This document shows, piece after piece, positions 7,572 to 15,935 of a stretch of 64,000 bases of DNA. Under the pieces are notes generated by a model. The model worked only from the letters and a program-made list of their open reading frames with translations. It was not told the DNA's origin and did no database searches. Source of the DNA: Treponema sp. (GTDB taxonomy: Bacteria > Spirochaetota > Spirochaetia > Treponematales > Treponemataceae); NCBI GenBank assembly GCA_017553635.1, contig JAFZKN010000015.1, positions 85,121 through 149,120 of the forward strand, in the 5' to 3' direction. Position numbers and translations under genes: made by a program. Within the stretch, counting starts at the first letter, position 1. Every line of letters begins with the position of its first letter.

Positions 7572-9767
7572 TTGAAATTAATAAAGTTTTTTAATGTTTT
7601 CTTTATATCAAGTCTTTTTTTATTCTCATGTAAAGAACCTGTAAGGGAATATTTTGAATACTGGTCATCTACGTGTCAGATAAGTGGAGTTGAATACGCA
7701 ACGCCTCACGTAATGATAGGCGGCAAGCCAAATGTTTCTGCATGCGGGGATTCAAACAATGACGTAGTTATTTACTTAAAACTTATAAATCCTCAGCAGC
7801 ATAATACTTTAGCAGTTCACAATCCAGGGGATTTATTTAGTCTGTCATCACGAGGACAAATAAAAAGTCTGATACAAAAAGATTTCAACACAATAGAAAT
7901 TATAGCAGCTCTTAATTATGCCGATGAAGGGAAAACAATAACTCTTTCAGGATGCCTCTGGCCTGATAACCGTACAGGCTATGCTGATATTGAAGAATTA
8001 AAAAGAGCAAATCCTGAATTATGCTATTCAACTACATTTATTCAAAATACTCCGCCAGATCAGGTAACTGATCTTGATAATCAGGAAGAATCACATAGTT
8101 ACTTTCAACAGACGGAAAAGCATTTTATTTCATTTACAATTCCTGATCAGAGTAAAGAATGGAATAAGGATGCAGTTTATGAAATATGCTGTTACTCAAA
8201 AACCAATAATAGTCTGATTGCAAAAATCGAAAAACCTTTAAGCGAGCTTTCATCCTATTTAAACGTAACAACTTCAACTTTTTCTTATGCTTTTGATGAA
8301 CAAGAAGATAATCTTTATTACAACTACACTGTTCAGGTAAAAGGCAAAAACGGTTTAAAAAGTTCCATTGTTTCAACAAACAGTGCTCTTGGAGAAAAAA
8401 TCCTTAAACCGCCAGTTATTGTTTTTACTTCAAACGGAAATCAAATCACACCTAATTCTCAAAAAGATAACGACGGTTTTGAATATCTGGAAGTAGAATC
8501 ATTAAATGACACTGTTGATGTAACAATCACTTCTGAACAGGGAAGTAAAGTTACCGGACAGATTAACGGTTCTCCTGTTTCTGCAGAAGCTAACACTTAT
8601 ACTAAAAATCTTACCGAAGGAAACAATACCCTTGATATAACCATAAAACAGGACGGCTGTCAGAATGTAAAAGTCATAAGAAAAATAAAAGTTGTCCAGC
8701 AGTTACAGGAACCAAGTTTTGAATTTTATAAAGAAGAAACCTTCACAAATATAATTGAAAAATCAACAGATTATGAAGAAGTTCCAGGCTACAGTGATTA
8801 CGATTATTACAATATAAGATTAATTGAAACCGAAAAACTATATTTCAATTATACAAAGCGAAATGATGCAGATACAGTTACACTTTATAAACCAAATAAG
8901 GAATATACCAAAAAATTTTTACAACTTGGTTATCATATCCTGAACATCAAAGTTCAAAGACAGTATTATCAACCAAGAACATTTACTAAATACATATATG
9001 TTCAGGGTGTACTTAATGATGCCACATTAAGTGTAGTACAAGTATCACAAAATGGAGCAACAGAAACTGTTGAAAATAATATTCCACTCTGGACATACAG
9101 TTATTTAAAAACAGACGATGTAAGTTTTGAAGTAACTCCTGGAAATAATGGAAATACAATTTCTGAAGTAAAAGTAAATAACACTACACTCCCAAACAAT
9201 AATTCACACCTTTATAAAACAGATGCTTTTACGAAAGATAAAACTATTGTTATAAAACAAACCAAACCACACTGTAAATCCAGAATAACAACTAAAACTG
9301 TAAAAGTTAGAATAAAACCGATTATAGCGACAGTATCAATTTATTCCCTAGACTGTTATCTTTCAGACAGTAGTGATGATTTATGTGAAATAAATGGAGA
9401 TTTATATCTTTACATAGATGGTAAAGGACAAAAAATTCTAAAAAGTTTTAATAAATTAACAATTCCTGTTTTTAATAAAGTCGACCCTCGCTATCCAAAA
9501 ATTTTTTCTGCAACAGATTATTCTTTAACAATGGATTCACCATATTCAAGATTAATTTGTTCTTGTGATAACCTTGAAGAAGATGATTCTGACGAAGGAA
9601 CAGAAAATGAAATTTATGAATCTTTTTATAGTCCATTCCAATTATCTACGATAATAAATCAACTTCGATCTTCTAATAACGTATTTATAATTTCTGAAAA
9701 TCCATATTGTAATCAATTTCCAGATGAACATATACAATTTTATATTTATTTAACATTTAGTGAATAA
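7572..9767 (+). CDS. Surface lipoprotein B, paralogue of lipoprotein A
   Basis: 731 residues from a TTG start (AGGA 7 bases upstream). A signal peptide with relaxed lipobox LFSC at about residue 20 is followed by CKEPVREYFEYWSSTCQ, nearly identical to lipoprotein A. Similarity continues over about 270 residues, including the shared SGCLWPDNRTGYAD and FIQNTPP. Residues about 280-610 contain more diverged Ig-like repeats (YTKNLTEGNNTLDITIKQDG and similar), and the C-terminal 120 residues differ from A. It lies between the two halves of carB and has its own promoter. Predicted outer-membrane lipoprotein; the diverged tails suggest different ligands, but no function is known. Confidence 0.85.
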   Translation: MKLIKFFNVFFISSLFLFSCKEPVREYFEYWSSTCQISGVEYATPHVMIGGKPNVSACGDSNNDVVIYLKLINPQQHNTLAVHNPGDLFSLSSRGQIKSLIQKDFNTIEIIAALNYADEGKTITLSGCLWPDNRTGYADIEELKRANPELCYSTTFIQNTPPDQVTDLDNQEESHSYFQQTEKHFISFTIPDQSKEWNKDAVYEICCYSKTNNSLIAKIEKPLSELSSYLNVTTSTFSYAFDEQEDNLYYNYTVQVKGKNGLKSSIVSTNSALGEKILKPPVIVFTSNGNQITPNSQKDNDGFEYLEVESLNDTVDVTITSEQGSKVTGQINGSPVSAEANTYTKNLTEGNNTLDITIKQDGCQNVKVIRKIKVVQQLQEPSFEFYKEETFTNIIEKSTDYEEVPGYSDYDYYNIRLIETEKLYFNYTKRNDADTVTLYKPNKEYTKKFLQLGYHILNIKVQRQYYQPRTFTKYIYVQGVLNDATLSVVQVSQNGATETVENNIPLWTYSYLKTDDVSFEVTPGNNGNTISEVKVNNTTLPNNNSHLYKTDAFTKDKTIVIKQTKPHCKSRITTKTVKVRIKPIIATVSIYSLDCYLSDSSDDLCEINGDLYLYIDGKGQKILKSFNKLTIPVFNKVDPRYPKIFSATDYSLTMDSPYSRLICSCDNLEEDDSDEGTENEIYESFYSPFQLSTIINQLRSSNNVFIISENPYCNQFPDEHIQFYIYLTFSE

Positions 9768-9779
9768 AAATCTCCCTAC

Positions 9780-9860
9780 TTCACACACTCATTCAAAAGT
9801 GATATATTATCTGTAAGTCAAGGGCGACATCATTTTTTAGAAGTGGTGTCGCCTTTTTTT
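9780..9860 (+). promoter_or_regulatory. Promoter and attenuator-like hairpin of carB-C (leader copy 3)
   Basis: TTCACA (9780-9785), 17-base spacer, TATATT (9803-9808). The predicted RNA begins about GTCAAGGGCGACATC: 10-bp stem 9823-9832 with 9844-9853 (one G-U pair), 11-base loop TTTTTTAGAAG, then seven T residues (9854-9860). It matches leader copy 2 in promoter, stem, loop length and spacing, so the two are duplicates. Confidence 0.7.
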
Positions 9861-9888
9861 GGCTTTTCACAGTTATAGGGGAACATAT

Positions 9889-11526
9889 ATGTCAGATACA
9901 CAAAACCACACTATTATTGTACTTGGCTCAGGCCCGATCCGAATCGGTCAGGGAATAGAATTTGATTATGCAAGTGTTCAGTGCGTGCGTTCACTAAAGA
10001 ACATGGGTTATCAGGTTGCAATCATAAACAACAACCCGGAGACTGTTTCTACAGATTTTGATACTGCAGACAGGCTTTATTTTGAGCCTCTTACAGGTCA
10101 GGATGTTATGAACGTAATAAAGACAGAAAAACCGCTTGGTGTTGTTGCAGCTTTTGGCGGTCAGACCGCCATTAACCTTACAAAATATCTTGACAGTCAG
10201 GGAGTTCCTATTTTGGGAACAAGCGCAGATTCAATTGACCTTGCAGAAGACCGCGAACGGTTCGAAGAACTCTGTGACAAACTCGGAATAAAGCGTCCGC
10301 GTGGCGTAACAGTATTTACAGAAGCAGAGGCTCTTGAAGCTGCGGCCCGTATTACCTACCCTGTTTTACTTCGTCCAAGTTATGTCCTTGGCGGACAGAA
10401 CATGATTATTGCAAATACTCCTGCCGATGTAAAAGAATACATGGCCATAATTCTACGTCAGAAAATTGAAAACCCTGTTTTAATCGATAAATATATGGAA
10501 GGAACAGAGCTTGAAGTTGATGTAATCTGTGACGGAAAAGATGTCCTTCTCCCGGGAATAATGCAGCATATAGAAAGAACCGGCATTCACTCGGGAGACT
10601 CAATTGCAGTTTATCCAAGCTGGTCTATAACAGATGAACTTAAAGAAAAAATTGTAAAGCAGTCTACAGATCTTGCTCTCGCACTTGGAACAAAAGGTCT
10701 TGTAAACATTCAGTATTTAATCTACGCAGCACCTGGAGAAAAACCCGATCTTTACATTATCGAAGCAAATCCCCGTTCAAGCAGAACAGTTCCATATCTC
10801 AGTAAAGTTACAGGAATCCCGATGGTAGATCTTGCAACACGCGCAATGATGGGAGAAAAAATTAAAGACATGGGATTTGGAACAGGTCTTTACAGAACAC
10901 CGGATTATTTTGCCGTTAAAGTTCCAGTTTTCAGCTTTGAAAAACTCATGGATGTTGATACAGCTTTAGGCCCGGAAATGAAATCCACAGGTGAAGTTTT
11001 AGGAATTGCTCCTACTGTGGAAGAAGCTGTTTTTAAGGGTATGGTGGCAGCAGGGATAAAAATCATAAGACCAGAAAAAAGACCACGCATATCTGCTTCA
11101 TCCAACAATGAATCTGGTAAAAATGATGTACGGGGAGTTTTATTCAGCGTAAAGAAAATGGATTTACCGGAATTACCGGCACTGGCAAAAAGATTTTATA
11201 ATCTTGGATTTAAGCTTTACGGAACAAGTGGAAATGCCGACACAATCGAGAGAAGCGGTCTTCCTGTAACACATGTTGCAAAAGTACATGAAAATCATCA
11301 GGATAACATAATTACCCTTCTTGATTCTGGAGTAATTGCATATGTCGTTTCTACATCTGCAAAAGGACGCAATCCGGATGCCGAAAGCGTTAAGTTCCGC
11401 CGGCACGCAGTAGAAAGAGACATTGAATGCCTTACGGCGCTCGATACTGCAAATGCACTTGCAATGTGCCTTGAATCTCCTTTTACACTTGAAAACACAA
11501 GTCTTGTTGATATTACAAAGTTATAA
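9889..11526 (+). CDS. carB: Carbamoyl-phosphate synthase large subunit, C-terminal half (split CarB)
   Basis: 545 residues from ATG at 9889, chosen over an in-frame TTG at 9859 because the latter lies in the hairpin T-tract and AGGGGAA precedes 9889 by 5 bases. It matches the second half of CarB: the carbamoyl-phosphate-forming ATP-grasp domain (GSGPIRIGQGIEFDYASVQ, NPETVSTDFDTADRLYFEP, GGQTAINLTKYL, RPSYVLGGQNM, EANPRSSRTVPYLSKVTG), then from about residue 410 the MGS-like allosteric domain (VRGVLFSVKKMDLPEL, LYGTSGNADTI). In E. coli this domain binds UMP, IMP and ornithine. No leftover oligomerisation domain is attached. Together with the 5844 gene it reconstitutes CarB. Two-gene CarB is known from some archaea and bacteria. 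Confidence 0.95.
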   Translation: MSDTQNHTIIVLGSGPIRIGQGIEFDYASVQCVRSLKNMGYQVAIINNNPETVSTDFDTADRLYFEPLTGQDVMNVIKTEKPLGVVAAFGGQTAINLTKYLDSQGVPILGTSADSIDLAEDRERFEELCDKLGIKRPRGVTVFTEAEALEAAARITYPVLLRPSYVLGGQNMIIANTPADVKEYMAIILRQKIENPVLIDKYMEGTELEVDVICDGKDVLLPGIMQHIERTGIHSGDSIAVYPSWSITDELKEKIVKQSTDLALALGTKGLVNIQYLIYAAPGEKPDLYIIEANPRSSRTVPYLSKVTGIPMVDLATRAMMGEKIKDMGFGTGLYRTPDYFAVKVPVFSFEKLMDVDTALGPEMKSTGEVLGIAPTVEEAVFKGMVAAGIKIIRPEKRPRISASSNNESGKNDVRGVLFSVKKMDLPELPALAKRFYNLGFKLYGTSGNADTIERSGLPVTHVAKVHENHQDNIITLLDSGVIAYVVSTSAKGRNPDAESVKFRRHAVERDIECLTALDTANALAMCLESPFTLENTSLVDITKL

Positions 11527-11528
11527 TT

Positions 11529-12509
11529 TTACAGACCGACATAACCGCTTTTTTCAACAATCTCCTGTCCCTTCTCAGAAAGAACAAAGTCTATAACTTT
11601 TTTAATGTCCTCTCTGTCAGAATCAGAAGATCTGTAGATTGCATAAAAGTTGGAAAAAATCGGATAAGATTTGTTTTTTATATTCTCTTTTGTAGGTTCA
11701 ATTCCGTTTAAAGCAAGCATTTTAATATTAGTATCAGAAACAATTCCTTCTACATAATACCTGAAAGAATAACCGATAGCGCGTCCTGAAAAAATATTTG
11801 ACTTAGTTAAAAGTTTTCTGTCTCCCATAAATGCATGCATTGCAGTCTGACTTCCGCTTCCTTCTACCCTTAAAACAGGAGAAATTCTGTAATTATCGCC
11901 GCCTGCTTCATTCCAGTATTTGTATTCACCAGAAAAAATTCTTTTTACCTGTTCAACTGTAAGAGAATCTACAGGATTGTTTTTATTTACGATAAAGACA
12001 AAAGCTTCATAGCCTATAGGAACTAAAGTAAGTTCAACATTATGTTCCTTTGCAAAATCAAGCTGTTTTTTTGAAGGCTCTGCACAGAAAACTATATCAG
12101 AGCTTCCGTCTACGATAGCTTTAAAAGCTCCGGCTGTATTTCTTTTCTGCAGGTAACTTTCCTTTGTAAAATCAGTTCCATTAAAACCAAAAGCGCTTTC
12201 AGGATACATCGAGTTAAAAACAGCTGAATACACAGGAAGAAGAGCAGTAGCACCGTCAAGAACCGGCATTACATCTCCATCATTAAATTTATACTTTTCA
12301 TCTGCATCAATTTTTACAATTCTTGAGTTTTCATCAAACGGAAGATATGCATCAAGCTCAATTGATTTTGCACTTACCTTTTCTCCGTACGGATTTTTAA
12401 GACGTCTTGTAATTCCATTATATATGGATAAATTTAATAAAATAAAAAAAAGCGGAATAAATAAAATGAGAAAATATTTTATAAAATCTTCAGTCGTAAT
12501 TTTTTTCAT
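11529..12509 (-). CDS. PstS-like phosphate-type periplasmic binding protein, membrane-anchored
   Basis: 326 residues. Residues about 12-30 are a hydrophobic anchor with no clear cleavage site or lipobox. The rest resembles the PBP-like domain of the PstS family: LDGATALLPVYSAVFN near residue 85 (ligand-loop region), SDIVFCAEPSKKQ, VPIGYEAFVFIVNKNNPV, LTVEQVKRIFSGEYKYW, and VEGSGSQTAMHAFMG, the typical phosphate-binding segment. It is the last gene of a three-gene reverse operon with two tiny membrane proteins. No PstCAB transporter is nearby, so it may sense or buffer phosphate, or feed a transporter elsewhere. Family confident, specific role not. Confidence 0.8.
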   Translation of the reverse strand: MKKITTEDFIKYFLILFIPLFFILLNLSIYNGITRRLKNPYGEKVSAKSIELDAYLPFDENSRIVKIDADEKYKFNDGDVMPVLDGATALLPVYSAVFNSMYPESAFGFNGTDFTKESYLQKRNTAGAFKAIVDGSSDIVFCAEPSKKQLDFAKEHNVELTLVPIGYEAFVFIVNKNNPVDSLTVEQVKRIFSGEYKYWNEAGGDNYRISPVLRVEGSGSQTAMHAFMGDRKLLTKSNIFSGRAIGYSFRYYVEGIVSDTNIKMLALNGIEPTKENIKNKSYPIFSNFYAIYRSSDSDREDIKKVIDFVLSEKGQEIVEKSGYVGL

Positions 12510-12535
12510 ATAGATTATTTAATTCAATAATAAGC

Positions 12536-12679
12536 TTACTTTACCCTCTCTGTAGAAATAACTCCAGTTAAAGAAGCTTTATCTTTAAGTTTATATGTAT
12601 ATGCTAAAAGCGAAATGGTTATAATCATTCCGATAGAAAAAAGAATAGAAGCTATAATTACAAAAGTTTTATTTTTCAT
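12536..12679 (-). CDS. Single-span small membrane protein, 47 residues
   Basis: A 47-codon frame from ATG at 12679, 10 bases after the stop of the upstream small gene, with AGG about 6 bases before the start. The peptide is basic at the N-terminus (MKNKTF), has one transmembrane segment (VIIASILFSIGMIITISLLA), then a short polar tail. It sits between a two-span small protein and the PstS-like gene with close spacing, which supports it as a real operon member. Function unknown. Confidence 0.55.
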   Translation of the reverse strand: MKNKTFVIIASILFSIGMIITISLLAYTYKLKDKASLTGVISTERVK

Positions 12680-12689
12680 ACAAACCTGA

Positions 12690-12902
12690 TCACATAATAG
12701 GAACAATTCCAGTACAAATTCCTATAACAAACAGCAAAACAAGTATAAACGGTAAAGCCATAATTCCAAACAAAATTGAAAAAACAAGCCATGCTGTCCG
12801 CTTTCCACGTTCTTCTTTCGAAGTTTTTCTGTGTTTAATAATTGAAAAAACAGCTCCAAAAGTTACAAAAACCCACACTGAAATATATACGATTTCAACC
12901 AT
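12690..12902 (-). CDS. Two-span small membrane protein, 70 residues
   Basis: Two hydrophobic segments (about residues 4-22 and 38-66) flank a positively charged loop (KHRKTSKEERGKR), the pattern of a small inner-membrane protein. First gene of the reverse trio leading to the PstS-like protein; its upstream region is shared with the divergent pyrG promoter. I do not recognise a family. Accessory or assembly role for the downstream membrane-anchored binding protein is only a guess. Confidence 0.65.
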   Translation of the reverse strand: MVEIVYISVWVFVTFGAVFSIIKHRKTSKEERGKRTAWLVFSILFGIMALPFILVLLFVIGICTGIVPIM

Positions 12903-12948
12903 AGCAAAATAATAACACAGGTTTTAAAATCCGTAAAGTTTTAAGCCC

Positions 12949-13050
12949 TTGACATCAAAAGAGGTATGAAATAAAATAAAAAAATAGAGCAAAGGCGCTC
13001 ATTCGATTTGACGGTCTTAATATCGCCATATGGGATGAGCGCCTTTTTTT
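12949..13050 (+). promoter_or_regulatory. Promoter and attenuator-like hairpin of pyrG (leader copy 4)
   Basis: TTGACA (12949-12954), 17-base spacer, TAAAAT (12972-12977), a near-ideal promoter. The RNA should start near 12985. AAAGGCGCTCAT (12991-13002) pairs perfectly with ATGAGCGCCTTT (13035-13046), with a 32-base loop and seven T residues (13044-13050). Because the genes upstream are divergent, this hairpin cannot be the terminator of an upstream gene, which strongly suggests leader attenuation of pyrG. Confidence 0.75.
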
Positions 13051-13098
13051 GTTTAAAAATTCCGGATGAAGCCGGATTATAGAAAATGAGGGGTTTTT

Positions 13099-14700
13099 AT
13101 GACAAAGTTTATTTTTGTAACTGGTGGTGTTGTTTCTGGTCTTGGAAAAGGAATTACAGCGGCAAGTCTTGGTCGTCTTTTAAAATGCCGTGGACTTAAA
13201 GTAACAAGTCAAAAGCTTGACCCGTATATGAATGTTGACCCCGGCACCATGAGCCCTTTCCAGCACGGAGAAGTTTTTGTTACCGATGACGGCGCAGAAA
13301 CAGACCTTGATCTGGGACACTACGAGCGCTTTATCGATGAAAACTTAAGCAAGTATTCCAACCTTACAAGCGGCCGCGTTTACTGGAATGTTTTAAACAA
13401 AGAACGCCAGGGAGAATATCTTGGACAGACAGTTCAGATTATTCCTCATGTAACAAATGAAATAAAAGATTTTATATTAAAGAATGCAGAAGTCGAAGAT
13501 GCCGACGGTAAAAAAGCAGATGTAAGCATTGTAGAAATAGGCGGAACAATCGGTGATATCGAAAGCCAGCCCTTCTTAGAAGCAATAAGACAGCTTGCAA
13601 TCGAAGTCGGCCGCAAAAACTGCCTTTTCATTCATGTATGTCTTGTTCCTTATATTTCAGGAAGTGATGAATTTAAATCAAAACCTACCCAGCATTCCGT
13701 AAAAGAAATAATGGCTGTAGGAATTCATCCAGACATAATCGTTACACGAAGTGACGGACAGGTCCCAGAAGAAATCAGAAAAAAGATTTCCCTTTTCTGC
13801 AACGTTTCAGAAGACTGTGTAATCGACAACAGAACCTTAGGCAGTCTTTATGAAGTTCCACTTATGCTTCACGAACAGAAGATGGACGAAGTTGTATGCC
13901 GCGAACTTGGAATCAACAGCACAAAATGTGACATCTCACACTGGCAGAAAATGGTAGATACCATTCATGCGCGTAAGGGAGAAGTTGTAATTGCACTTGT
14001 CGGAAAATATGTTAAGCTTCATGATTCATATTTAAGTATCGTTGAATCATTAAATCACGCAAGCTTTGTAATAGGGAAAAATGTAAAGATAAAATGGGTA
14101 GACAGTGACAGTGTAACAGATGAAACTGCGCCAGAAGTTTTTGCAGACTGTTCAGGCATAATTCTTCCTGGTGGATTCGGTCACAGGGGAATCGAAGGAA
14201 TGGTCTGTGCATGCCGCTACGCACGCACTCACAAGCTTCCATATTTTGGAATCTGCCTTGGAATGCAGATTGCAGTAATCGAATTTGCTCGTTCAGTTTT
14301 AGGATATAAAGATGCAAACAGCCGCGAGTTTGATGAACTTTGCGAGCATCCTGTAATCGACCTTATGAAAAACCAGGAAGGCGTAATTAAAGGCGGAACA
14401 ATGCGTCTTGGAAGTTATCCTTGCACAGTCACACCTGGAACAATTCTCGAAAAGGCATACGGTAAAACTCATATAGACGAAAGACACCGACACCGCTATG
14501 AGTTTAACAATGATTACCGCGAAGAAATGACAAAGGCAGGCCTTACATTAAGCGGTACTTCCCCGGACGGAACACTCGTAGAGGCTGTAGAAGTAAAAGA
14601 CCAGTTCCATGTCGGTGTTCAGTTCCACCCGGAATTTAAAAGCCGTCCTAACAACGCAGGTCCGCTCTTTGTAGAATTTTTACGTGCATGTTCTAAATAA
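13099..14700 (+). CDS. pyrG: CTP synthase
   Basis: 533 residues, normal family length. Converts UTP to CTP with ATP and glutamine. The N-terminal synthetase domain starts MTKFIFVTGGVVSGLGKGI (P-loop), with SLGRLLKCRG, KLDPYMNVDPGTMSP, HGEVFVTDDGAETDLDLGHYERF and EIGGTIGDIES. The C-terminal class I glutaminase domain (from about 290) has LPGGFGHRG, the nucleophile elbow FGICLGMQ and the HPE motif in VQFHPEFKSRP. Start ATG has GAGGGG upstream. It is preceded by an attenuator-like leader similar to those before the two carB halves, so the pyrimidine genes may share a control mechanism. Confidence 0.97.
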   Translation: MTKFIFVTGGVVSGLGKGITAASLGRLLKCRGLKVTSQKLDPYMNVDPGTMSPFQHGEVFVTDDGAETDLDLGHYERFIDENLSKYSNLTSGRVYWNVLNKERQGEYLGQTVQIIPHVTNEIKDFILKNAEVEDADGKKADVSIVEIGGTIGDIESQPFLEAIRQLAIEVGRKNCLFIHVCLVPYISGSDEFKSKPTQHSVKEIMAVGIHPDIIVTRSDGQVPEEIRKKISLFCNVSEDCVIDNRTLGSLYEVPLMLHEQKMDEVVCRELGINSTKCDISHWQKMVDTIHARKGEVVIALVGKYVKLHDSYLSIVESLNHASFVIGKNVKIKWVDSDSVTDETAPEVFADCSGIILPGGFGHRGIEGMVCACRYARTHKLPYFGICLGMQIAVIEFARSVLGYKDANSREFDELCEHPVIDLMKNQEGVIKGGTMRLGSYPCTVTPGTILEKAYGKTHIDERHRHRYEFNNDYREEMTKAGLTLSGTSPDGTLVEAVEVKDQFHVGVQFHPEFKSRPNNAGPLFVEFLRACSK

Positions 14701-14716
14701 CGATAAAACAGAATTC

Positions 14717-14745
14717 TTGCATGCATCCAAAAAGTAAGTTATATT
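14717..14745 (+). promoter_or_regulatory. Promoter of glnA
   Basis: TTGCAT (14717-14722), 17-base spacer, TATATT (14740-14745), ending 16 bases before the glnA ATG. The resulting leader is very short and includes AAGAGG as ribosome-binding site. Confidence 0.6.
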
Positions 14746-14761
14746 TGATAAGAGGTTTTTT

Positions 14762-15934
14762 ATGTACACAGAAAACGATGTTTTAGACTATGTAACAGAG
14801 GAAGATGTAAAGTTCATACGACTGGCATTTTTTGATTTACGTGGTATTCAGAAAAACATTTCAATCATGGCAGGACAACTCAAAAGCGCATTCACTAACG
14901 GTGTAAGCTTTGATGCTTCAGCCATATACGGTTTTGAAACACCGGAAAAATCAGATCTCTTTTTACACCCGGATCCTACTACACTCTCGGTTCTTCCATG
15001 GCGCCCTAACACAGGAAAAGTTGTCAGAATGTTCTGTACAATTTCCTACCCGGACGGAACACCTTATAAAAAAGATTGCAGAAGCCTTCTTATCAATGCA
15101 GTAGAAAAAGCAAAAAAAGATTTCGGTATTGAATTCCGTTTCGGAACTGAAATCGAATTTTATTTATTCAAACTTGACGAAAAAGGTTCACCTACAAAAA
15201 TTCCGTTTGACAATGCAGGCTATATGGACATTGCTCCAGAAGACAAGGGTGAAAACATCCGTCGCGAAATCTGTTTTACTCTTGAACAGATGGGAATGAT
15301 GCCTGAAGCAAGTCATCACGAAGAAGGTCCCGGTCAAAACGAAATCGACTTTCACTACTCTGATGCAGTTACAGCAGCAGACAATGCCGCAACATTTAAA
15401 TGGATTGTACGGACAAGAGCAAACAGCGCAGGTCTTTATGCAGACTTTTCACCAAAACCACTTTCTGACAAAGCCGGAAGCGGTTTTCACATCAACATCT
15501 CATGCTCGGACAGTTCTAAAAAAGAAAATGTGATTGCCGGAATTTTAAAGCACGCAGAAGAACTTACATACTACATGAATAATACAGAAGATTCTTATGA
15601 ACGCCTCGGTTCAAGCAAGGCTCCACGCACAATCGCATGGGGTTACGAAAACCGTTCAACCTTTATACGAGTTCCTGCAACAACAAACGAAGATGCAAGC
15701 CGTATTGAAATAAGAACACCGGACAGCGAATGCAATGTTTACATCGTATTTACTCTTTTGATTAACGCTGCACTCGATGGAATAAAAAACAAACTCGCTC
15801 CACCTGAGCCTGTTAAAGACAATCTTTTCGAAAAATCTGCAGGTGGAAAATACAGTACACTTCCCGACACTTTGGATTCTGCCAGAATTATTGCAGAAAA
15901 AAGTTCTTTCATAAAGGAAGCACTCGGATTCTAA
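14762..15934 (+). CDS. glnA: Glutamine synthetase (short type I-like form)
   Basis: 390 residues; makes glutamine from glutamate, ammonia and ATP. The beta-grasp N-terminus has FIRLAFFDLRGIQKNIS, followed by the catalytic domain with FGTEIEFYLF (metal-binding Glu), EEGPGQNEIDFHYSDA, GSGFHINIS (ammonia/glutamate site), SSKAPRTIAWGYENRSTFIRVP (ATP/glutamate Arg residues) and RIEIRTPDSECN. It is about 50-80 residues shorter than usual GS type I and has no adenylylation-type insert. The next gene, an ANTAR regulator, starts one base after the stop, so the two are cotranscribed; GS-linked ANTAR regulators are known in clostridia. Its glutamine also serves CarA and PyrG nearby. Confidence 0.92.
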   Translation: MYTENDVLDYVTEEDVKFIRLAFFDLRGIQKNISIMAGQLKSAFTNGVSFDASAIYGFETPEKSDLFLHPDPTTLSVLPWRPNTGKVVRMFCTISYPDGTPYKKDCRSLLINAVEKAKKDFGIEFRFGTEIEFYLFKLDEKGSPTKIPFDNAGYMDIAPEDKGENIRREICFTLEQMGMMPEASHHEEGPGQNEIDFHYSDAVTAADNAATFKWIVRTRANSAGLYADFSPKPLSDKAGSGFHINISCSDSSKKENVIAGILKHAEELTYYMNNTEDSYERLGSSKAPRTIAWGYENRSTFIRVPATTNEDASRIEIRTPDSECNVYIVFTLLINAALDGIKNKLAPPEPVKDNLFEKSAGGKYSTLPDTLDSARIIAEKSSFIKEALGF

Positions 15935-15935
15935 A

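Noticed and set aside
9859..9888. Longer N-terminus for CarB-C from TTG at 9859
   Set aside because: That TTG lies in the U-tract of the hairpin, and ATG at 9889 has a well spaced AGGGGAA.
5733..13050. PyrR-binding site or GGG-type reiterative initiation in the pyr leaders
   Set aside because: The predicted RNA starts do not begin with a G-run and I saw no PyrR anti-antiterminator consensus; the leaders are reported as an unassigned class.
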